64,000 bases of DNA from Deltaproteobacteria bacterium (lineage in GTDB: Bacteria; Desulfobacterota; Desulfuromonadia; Desulfuromonadales; Geopsychrobacteraceae): NCBI GenBank assembly GCA_024280485.1, contig JAJRQB010000056.1, positions 1 through 64,000 on the forward strand, in the 5' to 3' direction. The position numbers were made by a program, and so were the translations under genes. The notes beneath the pieces are model-generated. The model did not search any database. It saw only the letters and a list, made by a program, of their open reading frames with translations, and had not been told where the DNA came from. Below are positions 28,466 to 37,807 of the stretch, in pieces. Numbering within the stretch: the first letter of the stretch is position 1; each line of letters opens with the position of its first letter.

Positions 28466-28861
28466 TTATTTGAGAAGACGTTCTTTGTCAAAATTAAAAT
28501 CTTCCCGCTTGTAGTTGGCCAGTTCATATTTATCTGTCATTTCAATGGCCTCAACCGGGCATGCCTCTACGCAGTAGCCGCAGAAGATGCAGCGCAGCAG
28601 ATCAATCTCATAAACCTTGGGATACTTTTCGCCCTGCTCATTTTCAGCCGACTCAACCGTAATGCATTTGGCTGGGCAGACGGTGGGACACAGGTAACAG
28701 GCAACGCACTTCTCACGTTCCTGAGTCGGTACCAATCGATGCAAACCACGGAAGCGGGGGGACATCTCAAGCTTGACTTTCGGGTATTCAACAGTCGTGC
28801 TGTGACCCGGAAGCAGATGCTTCAGTGTGATACTCAGCCCTTTGGCAAACTCTTTAAACAT
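28466..28861 (-). CDS. nuoI: NADH-quinone oxidoreductase subunit I (2[4Fe-4S] ferredoxin-like)
   Basis: A 131-residue peripheral-arm subunit carrying clusters N6a and N6b. The two motifs are CVACYLCPTVCP and CIFCGYCVEACP. It passes electrons from NuoG to NuoB. The amphipathic N-terminus is short, as in other 130-residue bacterial NuoI. GAGGA precedes the ATG. Confidence 0.96.
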   Translation of the reverse strand: MFKEFAKGLSITLKHLLPGHSTTVEYPKVKLEMSPRFRGLHRLVPTQEREKCVACYLCPTVCPAKCITVESAENEQGEKYPKVYEIDLLRCIFCGYCVEACPVEAIEMTDKYELANYKREDFNFDKERLLK

Positions 28862-28887
28862 ATCTATCCTCGCCTTTTAAAAAAGGA

Positions 28888-29952
28888 TTACTGACAGAGC
28901 AGAACTGCAATAGCAGTCACTACGATGTTCCCAAGCGCCAGGGGAATCATCACTTTCCAACCCAACTGCATCAATTGGTCATAACGCAGACGCGGGAAGG
29001 TTGCACGGACCCAGATGAAGAAGAACATGAATCCGAAAACCTTGATCAGGAAGTTAATCCACCCAAAGAAGGGGCCGTCCCAACCACCAAGGAAGAGAGT
29101 CGTTGAGATAGCACTGATCGTGACCATGTTGGCGTACTCGGCCATGAAGAAGAGTGCATACTTCATCGAGGAATATTCGGTACAGAAACCGGAAACCAGC
29201 TCGGTTTCTGCTTCGGGAAGATCGAAAGGGGTCCGATTGATCTCGGCCATCGAACCGACCACAAACAGCCCGAACGCCAGCGGTTGGCTGAAGATGTACC
29301 AGTTATGCATCCAGCTCGGCAACGAGGTAATCCCCCAGAGAACCTCCTGTTGGGCGGCCACAATCCCGCTCAGGCTCAGGGTTTCCGACATCATAAAGAT
29401 GACGATGATCGAAAGACCGGCCGCAAGCTCGTAGGAGATCATCTGCGCCGTAGCACGGATACCACCGATTAACGAATATTTGCTGTTAGAAGCCAATCCC
29501 GCAAGGACAATTCCATAGACACCCAGACCGGCCATCGCCAGAATAAACAACATACCGATATTCAGATCGGTTATTTGCATCGGCATCAGGTAGCTCACAC
29601 CCTGGAAAGAAAATTCATAATCTCCGCCGAAGGGGATGACCGCCATCGAAATCAGTGCCGGAGCCAGAATCATCATCGGTGCTACTATAAAGGCAAACTT
29701 AGAAGCCTCGCCGGGGATGAGGTCTTCCTTGAAGAAGAGCTTGAGTCCGTCGGCAATCGGTTGCAAAAGCCCATTAGGGCCGGTCATTGTCGGTCCAAGT
29801 CGGGATTGCATCCGGCCGATAACTTTTCGCTCGACCCAAGTCGCGTAGGCTACAATAAACATCAATACACTGAATGCGACCAAGATTTTTACCAGCATGG
29901 CGGCTGCCCAGAGTACCGGGGCGTTTGAGAGGCTCAATACTTCTGGCGTCAT
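28888..29952 (-). CDS. nuoH: NADH-quinone oxidoreductase subunit H
   Basis: A 354-residue membrane subunit that forms much of the quinone cavity. Family segments include YATWVERKVIGRMQSRLGP, GLLQPIADGLKLFFKED, EINRTPFDLPEAETELVSGF and EYSSMKYALFFMAEY, with several conserved acidic residues of the E-channel. The second ATG is chosen because AGAGG is correctly spaced for it; the upstream ATG would overlap the ribosome-binding site. Confidence 0.96.
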   Translation of the reverse strand: MTPEVLSLSNAPVLWAAAMLVKILVAFSVLMFIVAYATWVERKVIGRMQSRLGPTMTGPNGLLQPIADGLKLFFKEDLIPGEASKFAFIVAPMMILAPALISMAVIPFGGDYEFSFQGVSYLMPMQITDLNIGMLFILAMAGLGVYGIVLAGLASNSKYSLIGGIRATAQMISYELAAGLSIIVIFMMSETLSLSGIVAAQQEVLWGITSLPSWMHNWYIFSQPLAFGLFVVGSMAEINRTPFDLPEAETELVSGFCTEYSSMKYALFFMAEYANMVTISAISTTLFLGGWDGPFFGWINFLIKVFGFMFFFIWVRATFPRLRYDQLMQLGWKVMIPLALGNIVVTAIAVLLCQ

Positions 29953-30021
29953 GACCATCCTCTTTCTTAACGTTTATGGCGTAGTGCCATTCCTGCGAGC
30001 GTGCCCGCAATTTCAATAAAA

Positions 30022-32493
30022 TTATTTGCTGACTTCGACGGCAATAGCTGTTTGACCGCAGTAAATACGATTCAATTCAAGACTGCCGAAGTGATAAGGA
30101 GCGAAAAAGACCCCCTTTGGCATACGTCGGTCTACTTTGACCTTGGCTGAGATTTCACCGTTAGCAGCCTTAAGTTTGACCAGATCACCATCGGCGATGT
30201 TAAGTTCTTTTGCGTCTTCACGGCCCAACTCAATATAAGGTTCGGCGACCACAGACATCGGGCCCTTGGCGTGCAAACTGGTTGTGCCACTGTGGTAGAG
30301 CGCGCTACCGACGACCAGCTGGTACTTGGCCTCAATCGCCTTGCCACCTGCGACGGCAACAAGGTTGCGTGTTTCCGGAGCCAAAGTATCGCCACCCCAG
30401 ACATAGCCCTGGTCACCGATCATATCGAGGCTGACCATCTCGTAACCGGAGGTTACAGCTGCCAGTTCAGTGAAGGCTGCCGCTTCAGTAGCCGGAGCTT
30501 CTGCGCCCAGCCCGGTGAGCAGGGCCTGAAAGATGGCAAAATCGGTCTTCGCCTGGCCGGGAGAAGTAATCCCCGGGTTCAAGCGCTGGATGCGCCGCTC
30601 GGCATTGGTAAAGGTTCCGGCTTTCTCGGCAAAGCTGGCTGCCGGCAGGACCACATCGGCCTTGCTCGCAGTTTCACTCAGGAAGAGGTCCTGCACAACC
30701 ACGAAGGCTGTTTTGTCGATCGCTGTTTCAACCAGACCTTTGTCCGGATAGGAAACCAACATGTCCTCGCCAGTAATATAGAGAGCCTTGAGCTTTCCTT
30801 CACTGGCAGATTTGAGCATTCCAGTCACTCCAAGAGCACCGGTAACAGGCAGGATCTGCAGATCGATAGCGCCCTGACTGTTGCTCTTCTCGCCACAGAG
30901 ATAAAGCCCTGATCCTGAGCGACCGGCGATACCGGTCAGCAGCGCCAGGTTAGCGGCGGCCAGACCCAGTTCACGGCTATTGGCGGAATAGGGCAGCCCG
31001 TAAGCGAGCAGGATGGCGGCATTCTCTACCGTAGCCAGTTCCTTGGCACTCTGCTTGATCGCATCAGCATCGACCCCGGTAGCCGTAGCAACCGCTTCAA
31101 CCGAGTAGTCAGCCAATGCGTCCTTAAGCTCTTCAACACCCTGTAGCCCTTCGGTCTTGGCCAATCCTTCATCGAGCAGGAAGCGGCACATGGCATTCAG
31201 GATATTGACCTCAAGGCCTGGTTTATGTTGCAGGGTCCGCGCACGAGGCATGCGGGTGAGCTTGCCCTGCTTGTCACCAATAACCGTCAATTGGGCATTA
31301 TTCTGCCTAACCGCCTGATTGACGACCATGCCGAAGACCGGGTGGGTTTCATAAAAATCGGTGCGGATCGCCAGAATCGCATTCGCCTTCTCGACCTGCG
31401 GGAAGGTTGCGGTTGATGCCTGTAGACCCAGAGTCTCTTGCAAGCCCTCGGTCGCCCCCTTGTAACACTCGCCACCGGAGTGATCGAGGTTGCCGGTACC
31501 GATCGCCGTGGAGAGATTCTTGAGCAGGAAGAGTTCTTCGTTGGTCAGACGCGCACCACTGATAATACCGGCATCACTGCCAGCGCTACGCAATCCTGCA
31601 GTTACTTTTTCAAGAGCTTCTTCCCAGCTGGACTCAACAAGTTCGCCGTCTTTACGAATCAGCGGGCTAGTCAGCCGCTTGTCACTGTTGACATAGGAAA
31701 CTCCGAAACGACCACGGATACAGAGGTTGCCGTCATTGACTCCGGTCTTATCGTTAAAACGGATCGTCTGCACCTCGTTATCTTTAGTGCCGAGCGTTAC
31801 CGTACAACCGTTGCCACAATAACCGCAGACCGAGTTGACCTCTTTGAGCTGCCAAGGACGCGCCTTGAATTTGAAAGGCCGTGGCAGAATGGCACCGACC
31901 GGACACATTGAAACGCACTGACCACAGAATTCACAGTTCAAACCACGATCGAAAGCGGTTGCGATCTTAGTTTCAAAACCCCGATTGATGAAGGAATAGG
32001 AGCCGTAACCGACAACCTCATCGCAGACCCGAACGCACTTACCGCAAAGCACACAGCGATTCATATTGCGTTCAATCAGCGGATTCACTTCGTCGGTCGG
32101 CAGATCAAACTTTTCACCCTTGAAACGATTGGCCACGACCTCGTATTCGTAGGTCAGGTCCTGCAGGTCGCACTCGCCGCCCTTATCGCAAACCGGACAT
32201 TCGACAACATGGTTGACCAACAGAAACTCAAGGACGGTCTTACGCACCTTGCGAATCTCATCCGACATGGTGGTCACAACCATTCCCTCAGTTGCGGGAG
32301 TAGTACAGGAAGGAATCAAACGCCCCTTCATCTGTTCAACTTCAACCAGACAGACGCGACAAGCGCCATAAGGGAGAAGTTTCTTGGCGTAGCAGAGAAC
32401 CGGGATGTGAACTCCCGCCTCCTTGGCCGCCTCATAAATCGTGGCGGTTTTGCTTACCGTAACCTCTTTACCGTCAATCGTCAGATTAACCAT
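30022..32493 (-). CDS. nuoG: NADH-quinone oxidoreductase subunit G
   Basis: An 823-residue iron-sulfur subunit. In order: 2Fe-2S domain (CYAKKLLPYGACRVCLVEVE), His-Cys cluster (HVVECPVCDKGGECDLQ), two ferredoxin motifs (CVLCGKCVRVCDE, CEFCGQCVSMCP), then the molybdopterin-oxidoreductase-like fold beginning CGYCGNGC, which here gives an extra cluster site as in N7-bearing NuoG. The C-terminal domain has no sign of bound molybdopterin. GAGG precedes the ATG. It funnels electrons from NuoF to NuoI. Confidence 0.96.
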   Translation of the reverse strand: MVNLTIDGKEVTVSKTATIYEAAKEAGVHIPVLCYAKKLLPYGACRVCLVEVEQMKGRLIPSCTTPATEGMVVTTMSDEIRKVRKTVLEFLLVNHVVECPVCDKGGECDLQDLTYEYEVVANRFKGEKFDLPTDEVNPLIERNMNRCVLCGKCVRVCDEVVGYGSYSFINRGFETKIATAFDRGLNCEFCGQCVSMCPVGAILPRPFKFKARPWQLKEVNSVCGYCGNGCTVTLGTKDNEVQTIRFNDKTGVNDGNLCIRGRFGVSYVNSDKRLTSPLIRKDGELVESSWEEALEKVTAGLRSAGSDAGIISGARLTNEELFLLKNLSTAIGTGNLDHSGGECYKGATEGLQETLGLQASTATFPQVEKANAILAIRTDFYETHPVFGMVVNQAVRQNNAQLTVIGDKQGKLTRMPRARTLQHKPGLEVNILNAMCRFLLDEGLAKTEGLQGVEELKDALADYSVEAVATATGVDADAIKQSAKELATVENAAILLAYGLPYSANSRELGLAAANLALLTGIAGRSGSGLYLCGEKSNSQGAIDLQILPVTGALGVTGMLKSASEGKLKALYITGEDMLVSYPDKGLVETAIDKTAFVVVQDLFLSETASKADVVLPAASFAEKAGTFTNAERRIQRLNPGITSPGQAKTDFAIFQALLTGLGAEAPATEAAAFTELAAVTSGYEMVSLDMIGDQGYVWGGDTLAPETRNLVAVAGGKAIEAKYQLVVGSALYHSGTTSLHAKGPMSVVAEPYIELGREDAKELNIADGDLVKLKAANGEISAKVKVDRRMPKGVFFAPYHFGSLELNRIYCGQTAIAVEVSK

Positions 32494-32531
32494 TGTGACC
32501 TCTTATTAAATCGTAACCCATGGTGGGTCGC

Positions 32532-34316
32532 CTATTTAATTGCCATGAAGCGGCAAGCATCGTAGCAGGATGTACACTCGGTACAGATTTCCTTATCGAT
32601 AACTGCCACTGTTCCTTTTTCCCAGGTGATTGCATCAACCGGGCAGACCCGCGGACAGATTCCGCACTTCTTACACTTATCTTCGATAACCTCGAAGTGA
32701 AGCAGGTGCTTGCAGGAGTGCGATGGACACTCACCCGTTTTGATATGTTCCTCATACTCATGACGGAAGTAACGCAGGGTCGACAGGACCGGATTCGGTG
32801 CCGTCTGCCCCAGACCGCAGAGTGAACTTTTCTTGATATCGTAAGCCATATCTTCAAGCAGTTCGAGATCGCCCTCTTGCCCTTTGCCCTGAGTGATCCG
32901 CTCCAGAATTTCGAGCATGATCTTCAGGCCGATCCGACAGGGAATACATTTTCCGCAAGACTCAGCACGGGTAAAGTTGAGGAAGAAACGTGCGATATCG
33001 ACCATGCAGGTCGTTTCGTCCATAACAACCAGACCACCCGAACCCATCATGGCGCCAGCCTTGATCAGGGAATCATAATCAACGATGGCATCCAAAGCTT
33101 CAGTCGGTAAGCAACCACCTGAAGGGCCACCCGCCTGAACGGCTTTAAACTTACGGTTATTGTGAATTCCGCCGCAAACGTCGTAGATGACTTCTTTAAT
33201 CGTGGTACCAGCCGGAACCTCAACCAGACCGGTGTGCTTTACTTTGCCGGTCAGGGCGAAAATCTTGGTTCCTTTGGTGCCTTCGGTGCCAATCGCGTTA
33301 TACCAATCAGCGCCGTTGTAGAAGATGTAAGAGACATTGGCGAAGGTCTCAACGTTATTGATATTGGTTGGCTTGCCCCAGAGACCGCGGACTGCAGGAA
33401 ATGGTGGTCGTGGGCGCGACATGCCGCGTTCACCCTCAATCGAAGCCATAAGGGCTGTCTCTTCCCCGCAAACAAAAGCTCCAGCACCGGCCTTGATCCG
33501 CATGTCAAGCGGACGTGGGAAACCGAGAATATTTTTGTCGCCAAGATAACCGAGCTCATAGCAAGTATCGATGGCCATCTGCAAACGTTTAATCGCCAGT
33601 GGATATTCAGCGCGAACATAAACATAGGCAAAAGTAGAACCGATGGCATAGGCCCCGATCATCATACCTTCGATGAGACCATAGGGGTCACCTTCGAGGA
33701 TCGAACGGTCCATAAAGGCACCTGGATCACCTTCATCAGCGTTACAGATCAGATATTTTTCGCTGCCCGGAGAGCCTTTTGCGAAAGACCACTTGACGCC
33801 GGTTGGAAAACCACCACCCCCGCGACCACGTAGACCGGATCTCTTGACTTCCTCAATGACTTCATCTTGAGACATGGTCACCGCTTTTTTAATACCGGCG
33901 AAACCAAGATGTTCGATAAAGGCTTCGATGCTCTCGGCATCGATAGTTCCGCAACGCGAGAAGATAACTCGCTGCTGCTTCTCTAAAAACTTGGCATAAT
34001 ATGGACCAGCTTTTTTCTTTTCGACTGGCTCATTAGCAAGGATGTGCTCAGCAACGATCTGTGGCACCAGTTCAGGGGTCACGAAATCGTAAGTCACCGC
34101 TTCCTGCCCGGGGATACAAACATCGACCAGTACGTCATTGGCACACAGCCCACGACAACCGGTGCCGACAACCTCGCAGCGCTTGCCAATAGTCGCCTCA
34201 ACGCCCTGCTTATCGAACTCAGCCTTAAAGGCATCGCCGACAGCAGCAGCTCCGGAAGCAAGACCACCGGTTCCCGTACAGATTAGAATTTGCAGTTTTT
34301 CAGCATTCTCGGCCAT
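32532..34316 (-). CDS. nuoF: NADH-quinone oxidoreductase subunit F, long form with extra iron-sulfur domains
   Basis: A 594-residue flavoprotein, about 150 residues longer than E. coli NuoF. The N-terminal ~100 residues form a thioredoxin-like 2Fe-2S domain (CTGTGG, then GTGCRGLC). The core binds NADH and FMN (RGRGGGGFPTGVKW, NADEGDPGAFMDR, GAGAFVCGEETALMASIEG) and the N3 cluster (ESCGKCIPCRIG). The C-terminus adds two ferredoxin motifs (CKKCGICPRVCP, CTECTSCYDAC). This layout matches HydB/HndC-type subunits of bifurcating or NAD(P)-linked hydrogenases. It could let complex I exchange electrons with ferredoxin; that is inference. Confidence 0.94.
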   Translation of the reverse strand: MAENAEKLQILICTGTGGLASGAAAVGDAFKAEFDKQGVEATIGKRCEVVGTGCRGLCANDVLVDVCIPGQEAVTYDFVTPELVPQIVAEHILANEPVEKKKAGPYYAKFLEKQQRVIFSRCGTIDAESIEAFIEHLGFAGIKKAVTMSQDEVIEEVKRSGLRGRGGGGFPTGVKWSFAKGSPGSEKYLICNADEGDPGAFMDRSILEGDPYGLIEGMMIGAYAIGSTFAYVYVRAEYPLAIKRLQMAIDTCYELGYLGDKNILGFPRPLDMRIKAGAGAFVCGEETALMASIEGERGMSRPRPPFPAVRGLWGKPTNINNVETFANVSYIFYNGADWYNAIGTEGTKGTKIFALTGKVKHTGLVEVPAGTTIKEVIYDVCGGIHNNRKFKAVQAGGPSGGCLPTEALDAIVDYDSLIKAGAMMGSGGLVVMDETTCMVDIARFFLNFTRAESCGKCIPCRIGLKIMLEILERITQGKGQEGDLELLEDMAYDIKKSSLCGLGQTAPNPVLSTLRYFRHEYEEHIKTGECPSHSCKHLLHFEVIEDKCKKCGICPRVCPVDAITWEKGTVAVIDKEICTECTSCYDACRFMAIK

Positions 34317-34354
34317 AAATCTTCCTCAATGCCGGAACAGAGCGAGGGAAGCCC

Positions 34355-34852
34355 TCAGTCCATTTCCATGTATTTTTTGACGACGTCGTCCATTTTCTGA
34401 ACGGTCAGACTACCGTAGGTTGCATCGTTAACCATGATAACCGGTGCCATTCCGCAGGCACCGATACAGGCGACATACTCAGCAGTAAACTTAAGGTCTT
34501 CTGTCGTCTCGGCATGCTCGATACCGAGATGGCCTTTCAGGGTTTCTGCGATACGACCAGCCCCTTTAACGTGACAGGCGGTTCCCATACATACACGTAC
34601 AATATATTTCCCACGAGGCTGCAGGTGAAACTGAGCGTAAAAGGTAAGCACCCCGTAGATCTGGCTGGCATAAACGTTGAGCCGTTCGGAAGTCAGATGT
34701 ACTGTCTCTTCAGGAATGTAACCGTACTCTTCCTGAATACCCTGCAACACCGGCATCAAAGCGCCGTGCATATCGATGTATTTATCGATGACCTGGTTCG
34801 CAGCCGTCAGGTCGATTTCTTCAACTGTTTCCTGCTCAGCAGTTTCAGTCAT
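34355..34852 (-). CDS. nuoE: NADH-quinone oxidoreductase subunit E (2Fe-2S thioredoxin-like)
   Basis: A 165-residue subunit bearing cluster N1a. Ligands are the Cys residues in RVCMGTACHVKG and in YVACIGACGMAP. It partners NuoF at the NADH entry. The start at 34852 is chosen for the strong AGAGGAAG six bases upstream. The longest ORF would begin inside nuoD and carry an unrelated N-terminus. Confidence 0.95.
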   Translation of the reverse strand: MTETAEQETVEEIDLTAANQVIDKYIDMHGALMPVLQGIQEEYGYIPEETVHLTSERLNVYASQIYGVLTFYAQFHLQPRGKYIVRVCMGTACHVKGAGRIAETLKGHLGIEHAETTEDLKFTAEYVACIGACGMAPVIMVNDATYGSLTVQKMDDVVKKYMEMD

Positions 34853-34883
34853 ATCTTCCTCTTTCACCATCCCTTTAAAAGGG

Positions 34884-36059
34884 TTAGCGGTCGATTTCTC
34901 CGAGAACAATATCGAGGGTGCCGATAGCTGCAATAACATCAGCCAACAATGAACCTTCGATCATTTGCGGCAGAGCCTGCAGATTAACAAAGGATGGTGG
35001 TCGGACCTTCATCCGGTAGGGACGTGCCGACCCATCAGAAACAATATAATATCCAAGCTCGCCCTTAGGGGCTTCGATGCCGACATAGACCTCGCCAGCC
35101 TCGGGCTTGAATCCTTCAGTCACAATCTTGAAGTGGTGAATCAAGCCTTCAATAGTATTGACGACATCCTTCTTCGGCGGCAGACAAACCTGCGGGCAGT
35201 CTGCCAGGATCGGGCCGGGCTTAAGCTTGTCGAGACCCTGCAGAATGATGCGGATAGACTGACGCATTTCATCGAGACGGACCTTGTAGCGCGCGAAGGT
35301 ATCGCCCTCGGTACGGACCGGCACATCAAAGTCGTATTCGTCGTAGTTGCAATAGGGCGCATCGCGCCGCAGATCCCAGTCGACACCCGAGCCACGCAGA
35401 GCCGCGCCGGAGAGACCGATATCGATCGCATCCTGGCCGCTGATGTAGCCAACTCCCATGGTCCGTTTCTGCCAGATTCTATTGCCGGTCAGAAGACCCT
35501 CGTAGGTCTCAAGATGACCAGTCATATCCTCGGCAAACTTTCGAATGATCGGCTCAATCCCGTCGGGCAAGTCTTCAGAAAGGCCGCCCACGCGAAAATA
35601 GTTGGTGGTCATCCGCGCGCCGGCAACCTTCTCGTAGATATCGACAATCTCCTCCCGCTCACGAAAGCAGTAGAGAAATACCGTCATGGCGCCGATATCA
35701 AGGGCATGAGTTGCCAGCCATACCAGGTGACTCTTGAGCCGCGTCAATTCGGCCATGATTACGCGAATATTATTGGCACGCGCAGGAATGAGATCGGTTA
35801 TCCCCAGTAGCTTCTCGACAGCCAGCACATAACCAAGGTTATTACTCATCGGCGCCAGGTAATCGAGACGATCGGTCAACGGAATTATCTGATGATAAGT
35901 GCGATACTCCGACAACTTCTCAGTACCACGATGCAAAAAACCGATATGTGGCGTTGCCTTAACAACAATTTCGCCATCGAGTTCCAGGACCAACTGCAAC
36001 ACACCGTGAGTCGACGGGTGCTGCGGTCCCATATTGATGGTCATCGTTTCGGTTGCCAT
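34884..36059 (-). CDS. nuoD: NADH-quinone oxidoreductase subunit D
   Basis: A 391-residue subunit, homologous to hydrogenase large subunits, that forms the quinone site with NuoB. Family parts are NMGPQHPSTHGVLQLVLELDGE, PHIGFLHRGTEKLSE (quinone His), DRLDYLAPMSNN and the C-terminal CIDPL-less end typical of NuoD (GTLDIVLGEIDR). It is separate from nuoC rather than fused. AAGAGG precedes the ATG. Confidence 0.97.
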   Translation of the reverse strand: MATETMTINMGPQHPSTHGVLQLVLELDGEIVVKATPHIGFLHRGTEKLSEYRTYHQIIPLTDRLDYLAPMSNNLGYVLAVEKLLGITDLIPARANNIRVIMAELTRLKSHLVWLATHALDIGAMTVFLYCFREREEIVDIYEKVAGARMTTNYFRVGGLSEDLPDGIEPIIRKFAEDMTGHLETYEGLLTGNRIWQKRTMGVGYISGQDAIDIGLSGAALRGSGVDWDLRRDAPYCNYDEYDFDVPVRTEGDTFARYKVRLDEMRQSIRIILQGLDKLKPGPILADCPQVCLPPKKDVVNTIEGLIHHFKIVTEGFKPEAGEVYVGIEAPKGELGYYIVSDGSARPYRMKVRPPSFVNLQALPQMIEGSLLADVIAAIGTLDIVLGEIDR

Positions 36060-36106
36060 TTTATGCCTCTTCCGTAAAAGGAATTGATTCGAAATTGATC
36101 ACTAAA

Positions 36107-36586
36107 TCAGGAAAGCCGACCCTGATAGGGCTCACGGTCAGGACCCTGAAGCGGATAGTCTTTGCGTAGCGGGAAACCCTCCCAGTCCGCCGGCATCAAG
36201 ATACGACGCAGGTCGGGGTGGTTATTAAAAGAGATCCCCATCAGATCCCAGCACTCACGTTCATGCCAGTTCGCTGTCGACCAGACGCCCGAAACGGTAT
36301 CAACGCTAGAGGCCTGCTCTTCAACCAGAACCTTCACCCGCAGCCGCGTCTTATCGGTGAGGTTGTACATGTTATAAACGACCTCGAAGCGCGGAGTGCG
36401 ACCGAGATAATCGACACCGCAGAGATCGCTGAGGAAATTGTAGCCACAGTCATCACGCAGAAAGGTGCAGATCTTAACAATCTCAGACCGCTCTACCGTG
36501 ACGGTCGTCTCACCACGATACTCGGCGTCACCAAGCACCAGAGGGCCAAAGTTCGCTTTGAGTTTCTCAACAACTTGTTTGCTCAT
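36107..36586 (-). CDS. nuoC: NADH-quinone oxidoreductase subunit C
   Basis: A 159-residue soluble subunit of the connecting arm. The signature is the C-terminal DWEGFPLRKDYPLQG and the preceding REVWDLMGI-like segment (HERECWDLMGISFNNHPDLRRIL). The start at 36586 follows GACAGGAAA; the longer ORF would overlap nuoB and has no family similarity upstream. Confidence 0.96.
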   Translation of the reverse strand: MSKQVVEKLKANFGPLVLGDAEYRGETTVTVERSEIVKICTFLRDDCGYNFLSDLCGVDYLGRTPRFEVVYNMYNLTDKTRLRVKVLVEEQASSVDTVSGVWSTANWHERECWDLMGISFNNHPDLRRILMPADWEGFPLRKDYPLQGPDREPYQGRLS

Positions 36587-36620
36587 TGTTTTTTCCTGTC
36601 TTCGTGTTGACGGACCATTT

Positions 36621-37136
36621 TCAGGCCTCGTTAACGACCTCACCGACGCCGATCGCGGCACCAAAGCTGTTGCGCTCATTCATGATCTTCTCTTGCAGCT
36701 TCATCAGCCCGTAAAGAAGACCCTCGGGGCGAGGTGGGCAACCGGGAATATAAACATCAACCGGCAACACCTCATCAATCCCCTGAACGACACTATAGGT
36801 ATCGAAGACACCGCCAGAAGAAGCACAAGCACCCATGGCGATAACATACTTCGGCTCGGGCATCTGCTCGTAAACAGTCATGATGACCGGCAGCATCTTC
36901 TTGGTGACCGTACCGGCGATAATGATAACGTCAGACTGACGCGGGGAAGCGCGGAAGAGGATCCCCATACGATCAAGGTCGAAACGGGCGGCACCAGCGG
37001 CCATCATCTCGATCGCGCAGCAAGCCAGACCAAAGGTCATCGGCCACAGAGACTTGGCCCGCGACCAGTTCACCAATTTATCCAGGCTCGTGGTCACAAA
37101 ACCGTTACCCAGGGTTTTCGGCTGCTCTATTCCCAT
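36621..37136 (-). CDS. nuoB: NADH-quinone oxidoreductase subunit B
   Basis: A 171-residue subunit holding cluster N2, the last electron carrier before quinone. Ligands are the adjacent Cys pair in [10 protein letters not shown], the Cys in [10 protein letters not shown], and the one in PGCPPRPE. The ATG at 37136 is chosen for GGAG eight bases upstream; it overlaps the nuoA 3' end by ten bases. Confidence 0.97.
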   Translation of the reverse strand: MGIEQPKTLGNGFVTTSLDKLVNWSRAKSLWPMTFGLACCAIEMMAAGAARFDLDRMGILFRASPRQSDVIIIAGTVTKKMLPVIMTVYEQMPEPKYVIAMGACASSGGVFDTYSVVQGIDEVLPVDVYIPGCPPRPEGLLYGLMKLQEKIMNERNSFGAAIGVGEVVNEA

Positions 37137-37483
37137 TCCAGAGCTCCTTTTTTCCAAACGTAGACGTAGCCGACCAGGAGGATGATAATAAAGACCCCCA
37201 TCTCGACGAAACCAAAAATCCCCAAGCGCTTATACATGACCGCCCAAGGATAAAGGAAGACTGCTTCAATATCGAAAAGGATAAAGAGCATCGCAATAAT
37301 GTAGAATTTGATCGAAAAACGATCCTGCGCCGAACTGAGCAACGGCATGCCGCACTCATAAGGAGCCAGTTTGACCGCACTCGATTTCCTCGGTCCGACC
37401 AGATGCGATGCAACAGTCGCCCCGACAGCAAAGGCAATAGCGATTCCGGTCAGGACGAGAATCGGCAGATAGCTCTCAAGCAT
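37127..37483 (-). CDS. nuoA: NADH-quinone oxidoreductase subunit A
   Basis: A 118-residue membrane subunit with three helices. [45 protein letters not shown] is the highly conserved core with the switching Cys loop. It is the first gene of the 14-gene nuo operon; AAGGAG precedes the ATG and a promoter lies about 90 bp upstream. Confidence 0.97.
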   Translation of the reverse strand: MLESYLPILVLTGIAIAFAVGATVASHLVGPRKSSAVKLAPYECGMPLLSSAQDRFSIKFYIIAMLFILFDIEAVFLYPWAVMYKRLGIFGFVEMGVFIIILLVGYVYVWKKGALEWE

Positions 37484-37568
37484 AAAACCCGCTCCTTCAA
37501 AAGCTTAAAATAGATAGAGATCCATCAGACACAGATGGACCCTTGACGTTTCCGCCACAGCGTTCCGA

Positions 37569-37597
37569 AAATTAGGATAATCCCCCCTTCATGTCAA
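37569..37597 (-). promoter_or_regulatory. Sigma70-type promoter of the nuo operon
   Basis: On the minus strand a perfect TTGACA (37592-37597), exactly 17 bases, then TAATTT (37569-37574). Transcription would start near 37562, giving a 5' UTR of about 80 bases that contains a short TCCATC/GATGGA hairpin (37521-37539). Confidence 0.7.
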
Positions 37598-37604
37598 GGA
37601 AAAA

Positions 37605-37620
37605 ATACAGTATACTGTAT
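37605..37620. promoter_or_regulatory. Perfect 16-bp palindrome beside the nuo promoter
   Basis: ATACAGTATACTGTAT is its own reverse complement and ends eight bases upstream of the -35 hexamer, the usual place for an activator or a repressor dimer. The cognate regulator is not known. The rest of 37621-37807 shows no convincing gene; a 62-codon plus-strand ORF there lacks a ribosome-binding site. Confidence 0.5.
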
Positions 37621-37807
37621 GCAATAAGAACAGGGTGCGGCAACGCTTTAACTATTGATATTACAAGGAATTACGGAGCAAATGAGAACCTGAATGGTAT
37701 ACAATCAAGACCCGGAAAAGCTGATTTCAGGGGCAGGTTAACCTCTCAAACACTGTTTGTTTCTTTTCACAGTCAATGACTCGCTACTCTCAAAAACCAT
37801 TACCCGG

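Noticed and set aside
37591-37779. 62-codon plus-strand ORF upstream of nuoA
   Set aside because: No ribosome-binding site, and its start overlaps the nuo promoter; no recognisable features.
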